A DNA stretch of 64,000 nt, from assembly GCA_018657955.1 (NCBI GenBank), contig JABHWD010000029.1, positions 41,041 to 105,040 on the forward strand. Direction: 5' to 3'. A program made the translations under genes and the position numbers. Shown piece by piece: positions 1 through 8,766 of this stretch. Every line of letters begins with the position of its first letter. Position 1 is the stretch's first letter. The notes beneath the pieces were generated by a model. It was not told where the DNA came from. It searched no databases and saw only the letters and a program-made list of their open reading frames with translations. This stretch comes from Flavobacteriaceae bacterium. Its GTDB lineage: Bacteria > Bacteroidota > Bacteroidia > Flavobacteriales > Flavobacteriaceae.

Positions 1-2170
1 TGAGAAAAAATTAGAATTACTTAATAAAATATGTGAAAGAGAAAGAGCTCCTATATATGATGTTGGTCATGTTACAAATGATGGAAAATTTACTATTAAA
101 TCAGATACAACAAATACAAAACCTGTTGATCTAAAACTTAAACATTTTTTTGGAAGCTCCCCTACTACTATAATTGAAGATGTCTCATTTAAAAAAAATT
201 ATAGTGAGCTTAGCTATAACTCAAATGATTTTTATGTTCATCTAAAAGACCTTTTTAAACTTGAAGCTGTTGGTTGTAAGGATTGGTTAACTAATAAAGT
301 AGATAGATGTGTTGGAGGAAAAGTGGCTAAACAGCAATGTGTAGGTCAATTGCAATTACCATTGAATAATTGTGGTGTAATGGCTTTAGACTATAATGGA
401 AAGGACGGAATTGCAACATCAATTGGGCATTCACCAATATCAGGATTAATCGATCCTATTGCAGGTAGTAGAAACAGTGTTGCAGAAGCATTAACAAATA
501 TAATTTGGGCTCCATTAAAAGATAATATTTCAGGAGTATCTTTATCAGCAAATTGGATGTGGCCGTGTAAAAACAAAGGAGAAGACAGTAGATTATATGA
601 AGCTGTTTCAGCAATATCAGAATTTGCAATTGAACTAGGCATAAGTATTCCAACAGGGAAAGATTCACTTTCTATGACTCAAAAATATAATCATAGAGAA
701 GTTTCAGCGCCTGGAACTGTAATTATTAGTGCAGTTTCGCATTGTGATGATATAACTAGAGTTATTGAACCTGTTTTTAATTCCAAATTTGGTAATATAT
801 ACTATATTAATCTATCCTGTGATGATTATAAATTAGGAGGAAGTTCATTTGCACAAATATTGGGGAAAATTGGCAAAAAAACTCCTACTATAAAAGATTC
901 AACTTTTGTAGTAAATGTATTCAATACTGTTCAAGATCTTATTAGAAAAGACTTGATATTTGCTGGTCATGATGTAGGTTCTGGTGGTTTGATAACTACT
1001 ATTATGGAGATGTGTTTCGCAGATAATAATATTGCTGCAAATATTGATCTTACAGCAATTGGTGAAAAAGATTCAATAAAGTTACTTTTTTCAGAAAATC
1101 CTGGTATAATTATTCAATCTAAAGATCAATCAATAGAAAAGATATTAGATGATAAAGGAATTGATTATTACAAAATTGGGAGCGTAACAACTGAACAAAA
1201 ATTATTGCTTAAAAATCATTCAGATTCATATGAAATAAACATAGAAGAATATAGAGATTATTGGTTTAAAACTTCAATGCTACTTGATAAAAAACAAACT
1301 GCTAATAATCTTTCAGAAATAAGATATATAAATTATAAAAAACAATCATTAAATTTTAAATTTCCAATTGGGTTTTCAGGGATAAAACCAATAACTCTTG
1401 AAATGAAAAACAGACCAAAAGCTGCTGTAATAAGAGAGAAAGGAAGCAACAGTGAACGCGAATTAGCTAATGCATTATTTTTAGCAGGGTTTCAAGTTAA
1501 AGACATTCACATGACTGATTTAATTTCAGGAAGAGAAAATTTAGAGGATGTGCAATTTATAGGAGTAGTTGGAGGATTTTCTAATTCTGATGTTTTAGGA
1601 TCTGCAAAGGGTTGGGCAGGAGCCTTTTTATATAATGAAAAAGCAAAGAAATCAATTAATAATTTCATTTCTAGAAAAGACACTTTATCAATTGGTTTAT
1701 GTAATGGCTGCCAGCTTTTTATGGAATTAGAAGTTGTTAATCCAGATCATGAAATTCATGGAAAAATGACTTTTAATGATTCAAATAAACACGAAAGTGG
1801 ATTTACTTCTGTAGATATTCAAAAAAATAATTCAGTAATGATGTCATCATTAGAGAATTGTAATTTAGGTGTATGGATAAGTCATGGAGAGGGAAAATTT
1901 GACCTACCCTATTCTGAAGATAAATACAATATAATCGCTAAATACTCCTATGAAGGCTATCCATCAAACCCTAATGGCTCAGATTTTAATATTGCTATGA
2001 TGTCTAGTTCGGACGGAAGACATCTAGTGACAATGCCGCATATAGAAAGATCTATTTTTCAATGGAATTGGGCATATTATGTAAGAGGAAGAAATGATGA
2101 AGTTTCACCGTGGATACAAGCTTTTATTAATGCAAGAGATTGGGTTATAAGTTACAATTCAAAAAAATAA
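1..2170 (+). CDS. purL: Phosphoribosylformylglycinamidine synthase, 3' part (cut by window start)
   Basis: Fourth step of purine synthesis: ATP- and glutamine-dependent conversion of FGAR to FGAM in the cytoplasm. The reading frame is open from base 2, so the gene begins before the window; 722 residues are visible, against about 1200-1300 for the single-chain family. A GTG at 323 lies inside the conserved stretch GGKVAKQQCVGQLQLPLNN and is not a start. The visible part holds the C-terminal half of the synthase (AIRS-like) region and then a class I glutamine amidotransferase domain from about visible residue 465. The nucleophile Cys is in GLCNGCQ (visible residue about 567) and the His/Glu pair in MPHIERS (about 680 and 682). 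Family assignment is firm. Confidence 0.96.
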   Translation, partial: EKKLELLNKICERERAPIYDVGHVTNDGKFTIKSDTTNTKPVDLKLKHFFGSSPTTIIEDVSFKKNYSELSYNSNDFYVHLKDLFKLEAVGCKDWLTNKVDRCVGGKVAKQQCVGQLQLPLNNCGVMALDYNGKDGIATSIGHSPISGLIDPIAGSRNSVAEALTNIIWAPLKDNISGVSLSANWMWPCKNKGEDSRLYEAVSAISEFAIELGISIPTGKDSLSMTQKYNHREVSAPGTVIISAVSHCDDITRVIEPVFNSKFGNIYYINLSCDDYKLGGSSFAQILGKIGKKTPTIKDSTFVVNVFNTVQDLIRKDLIFAGHDVGSGGLITTIMEMCFADNNIAANIDLTAIGEKDSIKLLFSENPGIIIQSKDQSIEKILDDKGIDYYKIGSVTTEQKLLLKNHSDSYEINIEEYRDYWFKTSMLLDKKQTANNLSEIRYINYKKQSLNFKFPIGFSGIKPITLEMKNRPKAAVIREKGSNSERELANALFLAGFQVKDIHMTDLISGRENLEDVQFIGVVGGFSNSDVLGSAKGWAGAFLYNEKAKKSINNFISRKDTLSIGLCNGCQLFMELEVVNPDHEIHGKMTFNDSNKHESGFTSVDIQKNNSVMMSSLENCNLGVWISHGEGKFDLPYSEDKYNIIAKYSYEGYPSNPNGSDFNIAMMSSSDGRHLVTMPHIERSIFQWNWAYYVRGRNDEVSPWIQAFINARDWVISYNSKK

Positions 2171-2191
2171 TGGAATAATCTTTGATTATAA

Positions 2192-2199
2192 TATATTTG
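2192..2199 (+). promoter_or_regulatory. Candidate -7 promoter element (TATATTTG)
   Basis: Exact match to the Bacteroidota sigma-A -7 consensus TAnnTTTG, ending 17 nt before the start of the secreted carboxypeptidase. No TTG at the expected -33 spacing is visible, so the call rests on the -7 box and its position only. Confidence 0.35.
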
Positions 2200-2216
2200 T
2201 AATCGATTAAGAGCAC

Positions 2217-4640
2217 ATGAAAAAACTAGTATTTCTATTAATTTTATTTCTTCAATTTAGTTTTGTTAATTCACAAGAAAATGAATTATTTCATAGAGTT
2301 AAAATAAATTATAATTCATCTGAAAATTTTGAAAAATTACTAAATTCTGGTATTGCAATAGATCATGGCATACATAAGAAAAATGATTACTTCGAATCTG
2401 ATTTCTCTGAATCTGAAATACAAATAATAGAAAAATTAAACATTGATTATAAGATTATAATCAATGACATAGTTTCTTATTATAAGAATATAAATAATCC
2501 AGATCACAAAGATTTTATATCTAAATCAGATTCTAAAAATATTATATGTGATGATTCAAGTTCGAACAATTATGAAACTCCTGTAAATTATGACATTAAA
2601 GATGGTAATGATTTTGGGGGATTCTATACATATAGTGAAATGTTAGATGAATTAGATCAGATGCATCAACTATATCCAAATCTTATTTCTCTAAGATCAG
2701 ACATAAAAGATCCTACTACAGACGAAAGCCCGCATATGCATGAAACATATCAGGGAAGATTCCTCCAATGGGTTAGAATTTCTGATAATCCAAATCAAGA
2801 TGAAAATGAACCACAAATTCTATATACAGCCATACATCATGCAAGAGAACCTGGATCATTACAGCAATTAATCTTTTACATGTGGTATCTGCTTGAGAAC
2901 TACAATCAGGATGATACAATTAAGGAAGTAGTGGATAATACAGAATTGTATTTTATTCCTTGTGTAAATCCTGATGGCTACATCCATAATGAAACTAATG
3001 ATCCTGAAGGAGGTGGCATGTGGAGGAAAAATAGAAACAATAATCATGGTGTTGATAACAACAGAAACTATTCATATATAGATGATAATGGAAATGAAGT
3101 TTGGAATACATCAGGAACATCTAGTAATCAAAATGGAAGTACTTATGCTGGTGATGGGCCTTTTTCAGAATCTGAAAATAAAGCTATTAGGTATTTTGTA
3201 GAAAATCACGATTTTATCCTTGCATTAAATAACCATACACATAGCAATCTCCTACTCTACCCTTATGGATACGACTATAATCAATATACCGAAGATAACG
3301 ATGTGTATGAATTTCTTTCTGAAGAGCTAGTTAAAGAGAATGGATATGATAATATCATTAGTGCTGATCTTTATCCAGCTGCTGGGGATAGTGACGATTT
3401 TATGTATGGAATGTTAGAGACAGAATCAGGTGGAAGCAGAAATAAGATATTTGCTATGACTCCCGAAATTGGATCATCCTTTTGGCCTGCAGCATCTACT
3501 ATTGAAGATCTTTGTAAAGAGATGATGTATCTTAATTTAACAGCAGCTCAAATGGCAAATAATTATGCAACTCTAAAAGATATAACAACCTCAAATTTTA
3601 TTAGCTCTTCATCCTATTCAACTAGTTATGAAATCCAAAGGCTTGGAATAGGTGGTCAAGGAGATTTTGATGTTTCAATTACTCCAATTTCCGATAATAT
3701 TATATCTGGAACAAATACTAACAATCATAATCAAATGAGCTTAGGAGGAATCATTGGAGGGACTTTTACAATTGAATTAAGTAGCGAAATCCAATATGGA
3801 GATCAAGTTTCTTATATGTTAGTTCTCAATAATGGGTCTTTTAATAAAGAATATATTATAAATAAAATTTATGGTGATCCAATAATTGTTTTTGAAGATG
3901 AAAGTAGTATGATTCAAGATTATTGGGAATCTGATTCATGGAATATAACATATGAAGATTATACCTCTCCAGACACATCAATAACAGATTCTCCAAATGC
4001 TAATTATAGTAATAATGAATATTCTGTAATTGAATTATCAAATTCAGTAAATCTGTCAGATGCTTCATATGCAGAATTAAGTTTTAATGCAAAATGGCAT
4101 ACGGAAAGTGGTTACGACTATATTCAAGTAGAGATTTCAACAGATAATGGTCAAAGCTGGACTCCTCAGTGTGGGAAATATACCAAAATTGGAAGTGACA
4201 CACATGAAAACGCAATAGATGAACCTCTATATGATGGCCTTCAAGAATCATGGGTTAATGAGACCATATCACTATCTGACTATTTAAATAATGAAATTAA
4301 AATTAGATTTAAATTAGTTTCAGATAATTCTCAAAGAAGAGATGGATTTTATTTTGACGATTTAAAAATCAATATTATTAGCAGTAATTTAAGTATAAAT
4401 AGTATTGATAATATACCTGTCCAATTTTATCCTAACCCGGCTAAGGAAAAAGTTTTTATTAATACTACCCTAATTAATTATAATATTACTATTTATAATA
4501 TACTTGGTAAACAGATTTTTAGAACCATCGGCAACAGCGGTAATACTACAATTAACTTATCTTCATTACCTCATGGAATTTTCTTACTTAAATTGAATAA
4601 TGGGGAAAAAATTAAAACTTTTAAGATAATTAAAAATTAA
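2217..4640 (+). CDS. Secreted M14 zinc carboxypeptidase with T9SS sorting domain
   Basis: Extracellular or surface metallocarboxypeptidase that trims peptides from their C-terminus. Residues 1-20 are a Sec signal peptide ending in FVNSQ. The catalytic domain (about 130-450) shows the M14 zinc ligands: H208 and E211 in HHAREPG and H340 in NHTHSNLLLYPYGY. NPDGY and the catalytic glutamate E417 in MTPEIG are also present. A beta-rich module follows at about 560-720 with the pattern of MAM or immune-inhibitor-A-like domains (DASYAELSFNAKW, YDYIQVEISTDNG). The last 75 or so residues form a type A T9SS sorting domain (FYPNPAKEKVFI to KTFKIIKN), which predicts transport by the type IX system and cleavage at the surface. 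The 807-residue length suits this architecture. It appears to be a single-gene unit; the substrate is unknown. Confidence 0.93.
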   Translation: MKKLVFLLILFLQFSFVNSQENELFHRVKINYNSSENFEKLLNSGIAIDHGIHKKNDYFESDFSESEIQIIEKLNIDYKIIINDIVSYYKNINNPDHKDFISKSDSKNIICDDSSSNNYETPVNYDIKDGNDFGGFYTYSEMLDELDQMHQLYPNLISLRSDIKDPTTDESPHMHETYQGRFLQWVRISDNPNQDENEPQILYTAIHHAREPGSLQQLIFYMWYLLENYNQDDTIKEVVDNTELYFIPCVNPDGYIHNETNDPEGGGMWRKNRNNNHGVDNNRNYSYIDDNGNEVWNTSGTSSNQNGSTYAGDGPFSESENKAIRYFVENHDFILALNNHTHSNLLLYPYGYDYNQYTEDNDVYEFLSEELVKENGYDNIISADLYPAAGDSDDFMYGMLETESGGSRNKIFAMTPEIGSSFWPAASTIEDLCKEMMYLNLTAAQMANNYATLKDITTSNFISSSSYSTSYEIQRLGIGGQGDFDVSITPISDNIISGTNTNNHNQMSLGGIIGGTFTIELSSEIQYGDQVSYMLVLNNGSFNKEYIINKIYGDPIIVFEDESSMIQDYWESDSWNITYEDYTSPDTSITDSPNANYSNNEYSVIELSNSVNLSDASYAELSFNAKWHTESGYDYIQVEISTDNGQSWTPQCGKYTKIGSDTHENAIDEPLYDGLQESWVNETISLSDYLNNEIKIRFKLVSDNSQRRDGFYFDDLKINIISSNLSINSIDNIPVQFYPNPAKEKVFINTTLINYNITIYNILGKQIFRTIGNSGNTTINLSSLPHGIFLLKLNNGEKIKTFKIIKN

Positions 4641-4645
4641 TTTGA

Positions 4646-4666
4646 ACTATACAATGCGTGCATAGT
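4646..4666. promoter_or_regulatory. Candidate MarR operator (imperfect palindrome)
   Basis: A 21-bp imperfect palindrome with perfect outer arms ACTAT and ATAGT; 7 of 10 symmetric pairs match. It sits 38 bp before the marR start, in the only leader of the marR-fadNAE operon. MarR proteins usually bind such dyads and repress their own operon; the assignment here is inference from position. Confidence 0.35.
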
Positions 4667-4704
4667 AATTAATTTATTATATTGTATTTTGCAATTATTG
4701 AATA

Positions 4705-5160
4705 ATGAAAAGCAGTAAAACCAGGTTTGATTTAATTGATCTTAATCTTAGAACTTTATGGCAGTCTGTCAGAAGGATGTATAACGAAGAAGCTATTAAA
4801 TATGGGGTAACGTATGGAATTGGTTTTACTCTCTTAAGTATTGATCCAAAAAAAGGAACTCCATCGACATCGATAGGACCCATTATGGGAGTTGAAGCAA
4901 ACAGCCTATCTAGGTTATTAAAAAAAATGGAAATAGACAAATTGATATATCGAAAACCTAATCCACGTGATGGAAGAGGAGTTATAATTTCACTTACAAA
5001 AGAAGGTCTAAAAAAAAGAGATATTACAAAAAATAAAGTACTAAAATTTAATAGCCTAATTAAAGATAACATTACAAAAGAAGAATTGAATATATTTTTA
5101 AAAACTACTAATACTATCAAAAATTTAATTTCTGAAAATACTGTATTTAAAAACAAATAA
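4705..5160 (+). CDS. MarR-family transcriptional regulator of the fad operon
   Basis: A winged-helix DNA-binding repressor of 151 residues, the normal length for the MarR family. The helix-turn-helix and recognition helix lie at about 50-75 (MGVEANSLSRLLKKMEIDK) and the wing at about 79-95 (RKPNPRDGRGVIISLTKEG), both typical. The gene abuts the next one with no spacer: its stop ends at 5160 and fadN starts at 5161, so it is the first gene of a marR-fadN-fadA-fadE operon. MarR-like and TetR-like repressors that sense acyl-CoA commonly control such operons, so autoregulation and induction by an acyl-CoA are likely but not shown. A dyad at 4646-4666 could be its operator. The effector cannot be read from the sequence. 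Confidence 0.88.
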   Translation: MKSSKTRFDLIDLNLRTLWQSVRRMYNEEAIKYGVTYGIGFTLLSIDPKKGTPSTSIGPIMGVEANSLSRLLKKMEIDKLIYRKPNPRDGRGVIISLTKEGLKKRDITKNKVLKFNSLIKDNITKEELNIFLKTTNTIKNLISENTVFKNK

Positions 5161-7566
5161 ATGAATAGAAAAATTAATAAAGTAGCTATTATTGGTTCTG
5201 GAATTATGGGAAGTGGTATTGCATGTCATTTTGCCAATATTGGCATAGAGGTGCTATTATTAGATATAGTTCCAACCAAACTTTTAGATACAGAAATTAA
5301 AAAAAATCTTAGTCTAGAGGATAAAATCGTTAGAAATAGAATTGTTAATGAATCCCTAGCAAAAGCAATAAAATCAAAGCCCTCTCCACTATATCATAGG
5401 AATTTTAAAAATAGAATAACGACTGGTAATTTAACTGATAATCTAGAAAAAATATCTGAAGCTGACTGGATTATTGAAGTAGTAATTGAAAATCTTGAAA
5501 TTAAAAACCAAGTTTTTAAAGAAATTGAAAAATACAGAAAGTCTGGCACTATTATTACTTCAAATACTTCTGGAATTCCTATAAAATTCATGAACAGCGA
5601 ACGATCTGAAGACTTTCAACAACATTTTGCTGTTACTCATTTTTTTAATCCTCCTAGATATTTAAAATTATTTGAAATTGTACCTGGTCCAAATTGCAAA
5701 AATGAAGTAATAGAATTCCTTAATATGTTTGGTGAAAAATTCTTAGGAAAAACTTCAGTTTTAGCAAAGGATACACCAGGTTTTATAGGTAATAGAATAG
5801 GGAATTTTGGAATACAAGATCTTTTCCATAACATGAAAGAATTAGATATTTCAATAGAAGATCTAGATACTTTAACTGGTCCACTTATTGGAAGGCCTAA
5901 ATCTGCAACTTTTAGAACCGCGGATCTTGTTGGAATTGACACTTTATCTAGAGTAAGTAATGGAATATATGAAAATTGCCCTGATGATGAATGTAGAAAT
6001 GTTTTCGTAACTCCAGATTTTATAAAAGACATGCTAGAGAAAAATTGGCTTGGAGATAAAACAGGCCAAGGTTTCTATAAAAAAACAAGAGATAAAAATG
6101 GAAAAAGGGAGATTCTTGTTCTGGATTTTGATTCTATGGAATATAGAAAAACGAATAAAACAAAATTTGATATTGTTGGCAAGGCTAAGAAAATAGAAAA
6201 TACAATAGATAGGTTTAAAGTTTTAATTGATGGAGATGATAAAGTAAGTGAATTTTATAGAAAAACATTAGCTGGAATGTTTTCATATGCTCAAAATAGA
6301 ATTCCAGAAATATCGAATGATACATATAGTATTGATGATGCTGTAAAAGCAGGGTTTGGATGGGAAAATGGTCCTTTTGAAGTATGGGATTCTATTGGTA
6401 TTCAAGAAGGTATTGATCTGATGAAATCCTACAATAAAAAACCTGCAAAATGGATAGAAGAATTAGTTAATTCAGAAACTAAAAGCTTCTACTCTATTAA
6501 GAATGGTTTTACTTATTATTATGATATATCTGAAAAGAAACATCTTGTTAAACCTGGTCAAGAATCATTTATAATTTTAGATAATATAAGGAAAAATAAT
6601 CTTGTTTGGGAAAATGAAGAATTTGTTATAGAAGATATAGGCGATGGGATTTTAAATGCAGAGTTTAGGTCTAAAATGAATTCAATTGGAGAAAATGTTC
6701 TATTAGGAATAGATAAAGCAATTGATTTAGCTGAAGAAAATTTTCAAGGACTTGTAATTGGAAATCAAGCTGCTAGTTTTTCTGCTGGTGCAAATCTAGC
6801 AATGATACTTATGGCTGCAGCAGAACAAGAATATGATCAAATAAATTCTACTATCAAAAAATTTCAAGATACAACGATGCGTTTACGCTGTTGTAATGTT
6901 CCTACAATTGCTTCAGTCCAGGGGATGACACTTGCTGGAGGCTGTGAAGTTGCAATGCACTGTGATAAAATAGTTGCAAATGCTGAAACCTATACAGGCC
7001 TAGTAGAAGTGGGTGTTGGACTAATTCCTGCTGGAGGTGGAACAAAAGAGATGACATTAAGAGCCTCTAATAAATACAATAAAAATGATGTAGAATTGAA
7101 TATTCTTCAGGAATATTTTTTAACGATTGGGATGGCTAAAGTATCTACATCTGCATATGAGGCTTATGACTTAGGAATATTAATTAAGGGTAAGGATATA
7201 ATTGTAATGAATAATAAAAGTCAAATTGCAATAGCAAAAAGTCATGCAAAAATTATGGCTGAAACAGGATATGTCCCTCCTTTAAGAGAAAGAAATATAA
7301 AAGTGCTGGGGAAACAAGCATTAGGAATGTTTCTTGTTGGAACACATTCAATGGAATCAGCAAATTATATAAGTGAATTTGATAAAAAAATTGCTAATAA
7401 GTTAGGGTATGTTATGTCAGGAGGTGATCTGTCAGAATCTACAATGGTATCTGAACAATATCTCTTAGAACTTGAAAGAGAAGCTTTTCTTAGTCTTTGT
7501 GGAGAACGAAAAACATTAGAAAGAATTCAACATATGTTAACTAAAGGGAAACCCTTAAGAAATTAA
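5161..7566 (+). CDS. fadN: 3-hydroxyacyl-CoA dehydrogenase / enoyl-CoA hydratase, FadN type
   Basis: A bifunctional beta-oxidation enzyme that hydrates enoyl-CoA and oxidises 3-hydroxyacyl-CoA with NAD. The dehydrogenase comes first: a Rossmann motif GSGIMGSG at about residues 12-19, a catalytic-type His160 in THFFNPPRYLKLFE, and HAD C-terminal domains to about 430. A crotonase-fold hydratase follows (about 490-720), with the oxyanion segment AASFSAGANLAMI, GGCEVAMHCD and the acidic segment GLVEVGVGLIPAGGGTKE. This order is the reverse of E. coli FadB and matches Bacillus FadN (YusL), which is also about 790-800 residues. It has zero spacing to marR upstream and 7 bp to fadA downstream. Activity is well supported; chain-length preference is not known. 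Confidence 0.93.
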   Translation: MNRKINKVAIIGSGIMGSGIACHFANIGIEVLLLDIVPTKLLDTEIKKNLSLEDKIVRNRIVNESLAKAIKSKPSPLYHRNFKNRITTGNLTDNLEKISEADWIIEVVIENLEIKNQVFKEIEKYRKSGTIITSNTSGIPIKFMNSERSEDFQQHFAVTHFFNPPRYLKLFEIVPGPNCKNEVIEFLNMFGEKFLGKTSVLAKDTPGFIGNRIGNFGIQDLFHNMKELDISIEDLDTLTGPLIGRPKSATFRTADLVGIDTLSRVSNGIYENCPDDECRNVFVTPDFIKDMLEKNWLGDKTGQGFYKKTRDKNGKREILVLDFDSMEYRKTNKTKFDIVGKAKKIENTIDRFKVLIDGDDKVSEFYRKTLAGMFSYAQNRIPEISNDTYSIDDAVKAGFGWENGPFEVWDSIGIQEGIDLMKSYNKKPAKWIEELVNSETKSFYSIKNGFTYYYDISEKKHLVKPGQESFIILDNIRKNNLVWENEEFVIEDIGDGILNAEFRSKMNSIGENVLLGIDKAIDLAEENFQGLVIGNQAASFSAGANLAMILMAAAEQEYDQINSTIKKFQDTTMRLRCCNVPTIASVQGMTLAGGCEVAMHCDKIVANAETYTGLVEVGVGLIPAGGGTKEMTLRASNKYNKNDVELNILQEYFLTIGMAKVSTSAYEAYDLGILIKGKDIIVMNNKSQIAIAKSHAKIMAETGYVPPLRERNIKVLGKQALGMFLVGTHSMESANYISEFDKKIANKLGYVMSGGDLSESTMVSEQYLLELEREAFLSLCGERKTLERIQHMLTKGKPLRN

Positions 7567-7573
7567 TACAAAT

Positions 7574-8764
7574 ATGAATACAGCATATATTATTTCAGCA
7601 TACAGAACTGCAGTTGGTAAAGCACCTAAAGGACTTCTTAGATTTAAAAGGCCTGATGAATTAGCTGCAGAAACCATTGAATATATGGTAAATAAAATTC
7701 CTAATCTAGATAAATCTCGAATTGACGATGTGATTGTTGGTAATGCAACCCCTGAAGCAGAACAAGGATTAAATATTGCTAGATTAATCTCATTAATGGG
7801 TTTAAAAACAAATGATGTCGCTGGAGTTACTGTAAATAGATACTGTGCTTCTGGCCTTGAAACTATAGCTATGGCAACAGCTAAGATTCAATCAGGGATG
7901 TCAAACTGTATTATAGCGGGTGGCGTTGAAAGCATGAGTATAATGCCAATGGGAGGATATAAACCTAGTCCAGATTATAAAATAGTCAGTCAAGGAAATG
8001 AAGATTATTATTGGGGAATGGGATTAACAGCAGAAGCAGTCGCTAAGCAATACAAAATATCTAGAGAAGATCAAGATGAGTTTTCTTATAATTCACATAT
8101 GAAAGCATTAAAGGCTCAAAAAGAAGGAAGATTTAATGATCAGATTGTGCCAATTAATATAAGTCATACATATGTTGACGAGAATAACAAAAGGGCTACA
8201 AACAAGTATACTGTTACAAAAGATGAAGGCCCTCGAGAAGGAACTAATATAGAAGTGCTTAACAAATTAAGGTCTGTTTTTTCAAATAAAGGTAGTGTGA
8301 CTGCAGGAAATTCTTCTCAAATGAGTGATGGAGCTGCATTTACCCTTATCATGAGTGAAGCTATGGTAAATGAACTTAATTTAAAACCTATTGCAAGAAT
8401 GGTTAATTATGCTGTAGCTGGAGTAGAACCACGAATTATGGGGATAGGACCTGTCAAAGCTGTTCCTAAAGTTCTTAAACAATCTGGGTTAAATCTAAAT
8501 GATATATCTCTTATAGAATTAAATGAAGCATTTGCTTCTCAGTCATTAGCTGTAATTAATGAGTTAGATTTAGATAAAGAAATAATTAATGTAAATGGCG
8601 GAGCAATTTCATTAGGTCATCCATTAGGATGCACAGGAGCAAAATTAAGTGTTCAGCTATTTGATGAAATGAGAAAAAGAAAGTTAAATAATAAATATGG
8701 TCTAGTAACTATGTGTGTTGGAACAGGTCAAGGAGCGGCTGGAATATTTGAATTAATAAATTAA
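7574..8764 (+). CDS. fadA: Acetyl-CoA acyltransferase (3-ketoacyl-CoA thiolase)
   Basis: The last step of the beta-oxidation cycle: thiolytic cleavage of 3-ketoacyl-CoA to acetyl-CoA and a shortened acyl-CoA. All three thiolase signatures are present: nucleophile Cys91 in NRYCASGLE, His349 in [16 protein letters not shown] and Cys381 in [11 protein letters not shown]. The 396 residues match the family. It lies 7 bp after fadN and 2 bp before fadE, so the three enzymes are almost certainly cotranscribed, as in the Bacillus fadNAE operon. A biosynthetic acetoacetyl-CoA thiolase is the alternative, but the operon context argues for degradation. Confidence 0.94.
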   Translation: MNTAYIISAYRTAVGKAPKGLLRFKRPDELAAETIEYMVNKIPNLDKSRIDDVIVGNATPEAEQGLNIARLISLMGLKTNDVAGVTVNRYCASGLETIAMATAKIQSGMSNCIIAGGVESMSIMPMGGYKPSPDYKIVSQGNEDYYWGMGLTAEAVAKQYKISREDQDEFSYNSHMKALKAQKEGRFNDQIVPINISHTYVDENNKRATNKYTVTKDEGPREGTNIEVLNKLRSVFSNKGSVTAGNSSQMSDGAAFTLIMSEAMVNELNLKPIARMVNYAVAGVEPRIMGIGPVKAVPKVLKQSGLNLNDISLIELNEAFASQSLAVINELDLDKEIINVNGGAISLGHPLGCTGAKLSVQLFDEMRKRKLNNKYGLVTMCVGTGQGAAGIFELIN

Positions 8765-8766
8765 TT

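Noticed and set aside
323..2170. GTG at 323 as the start of purL
   Set aside because: The frame continues upstream to the window edge with clear PurL sequence (CERERAPIYDVGHVT), so the GTG is internal.
4695..5156. 153-residue minus-strand open frame opposite marR
   Set aside because: It lies fully inside the MarR gene, which has clear family features; the translation is low-complexity hydrophobic.
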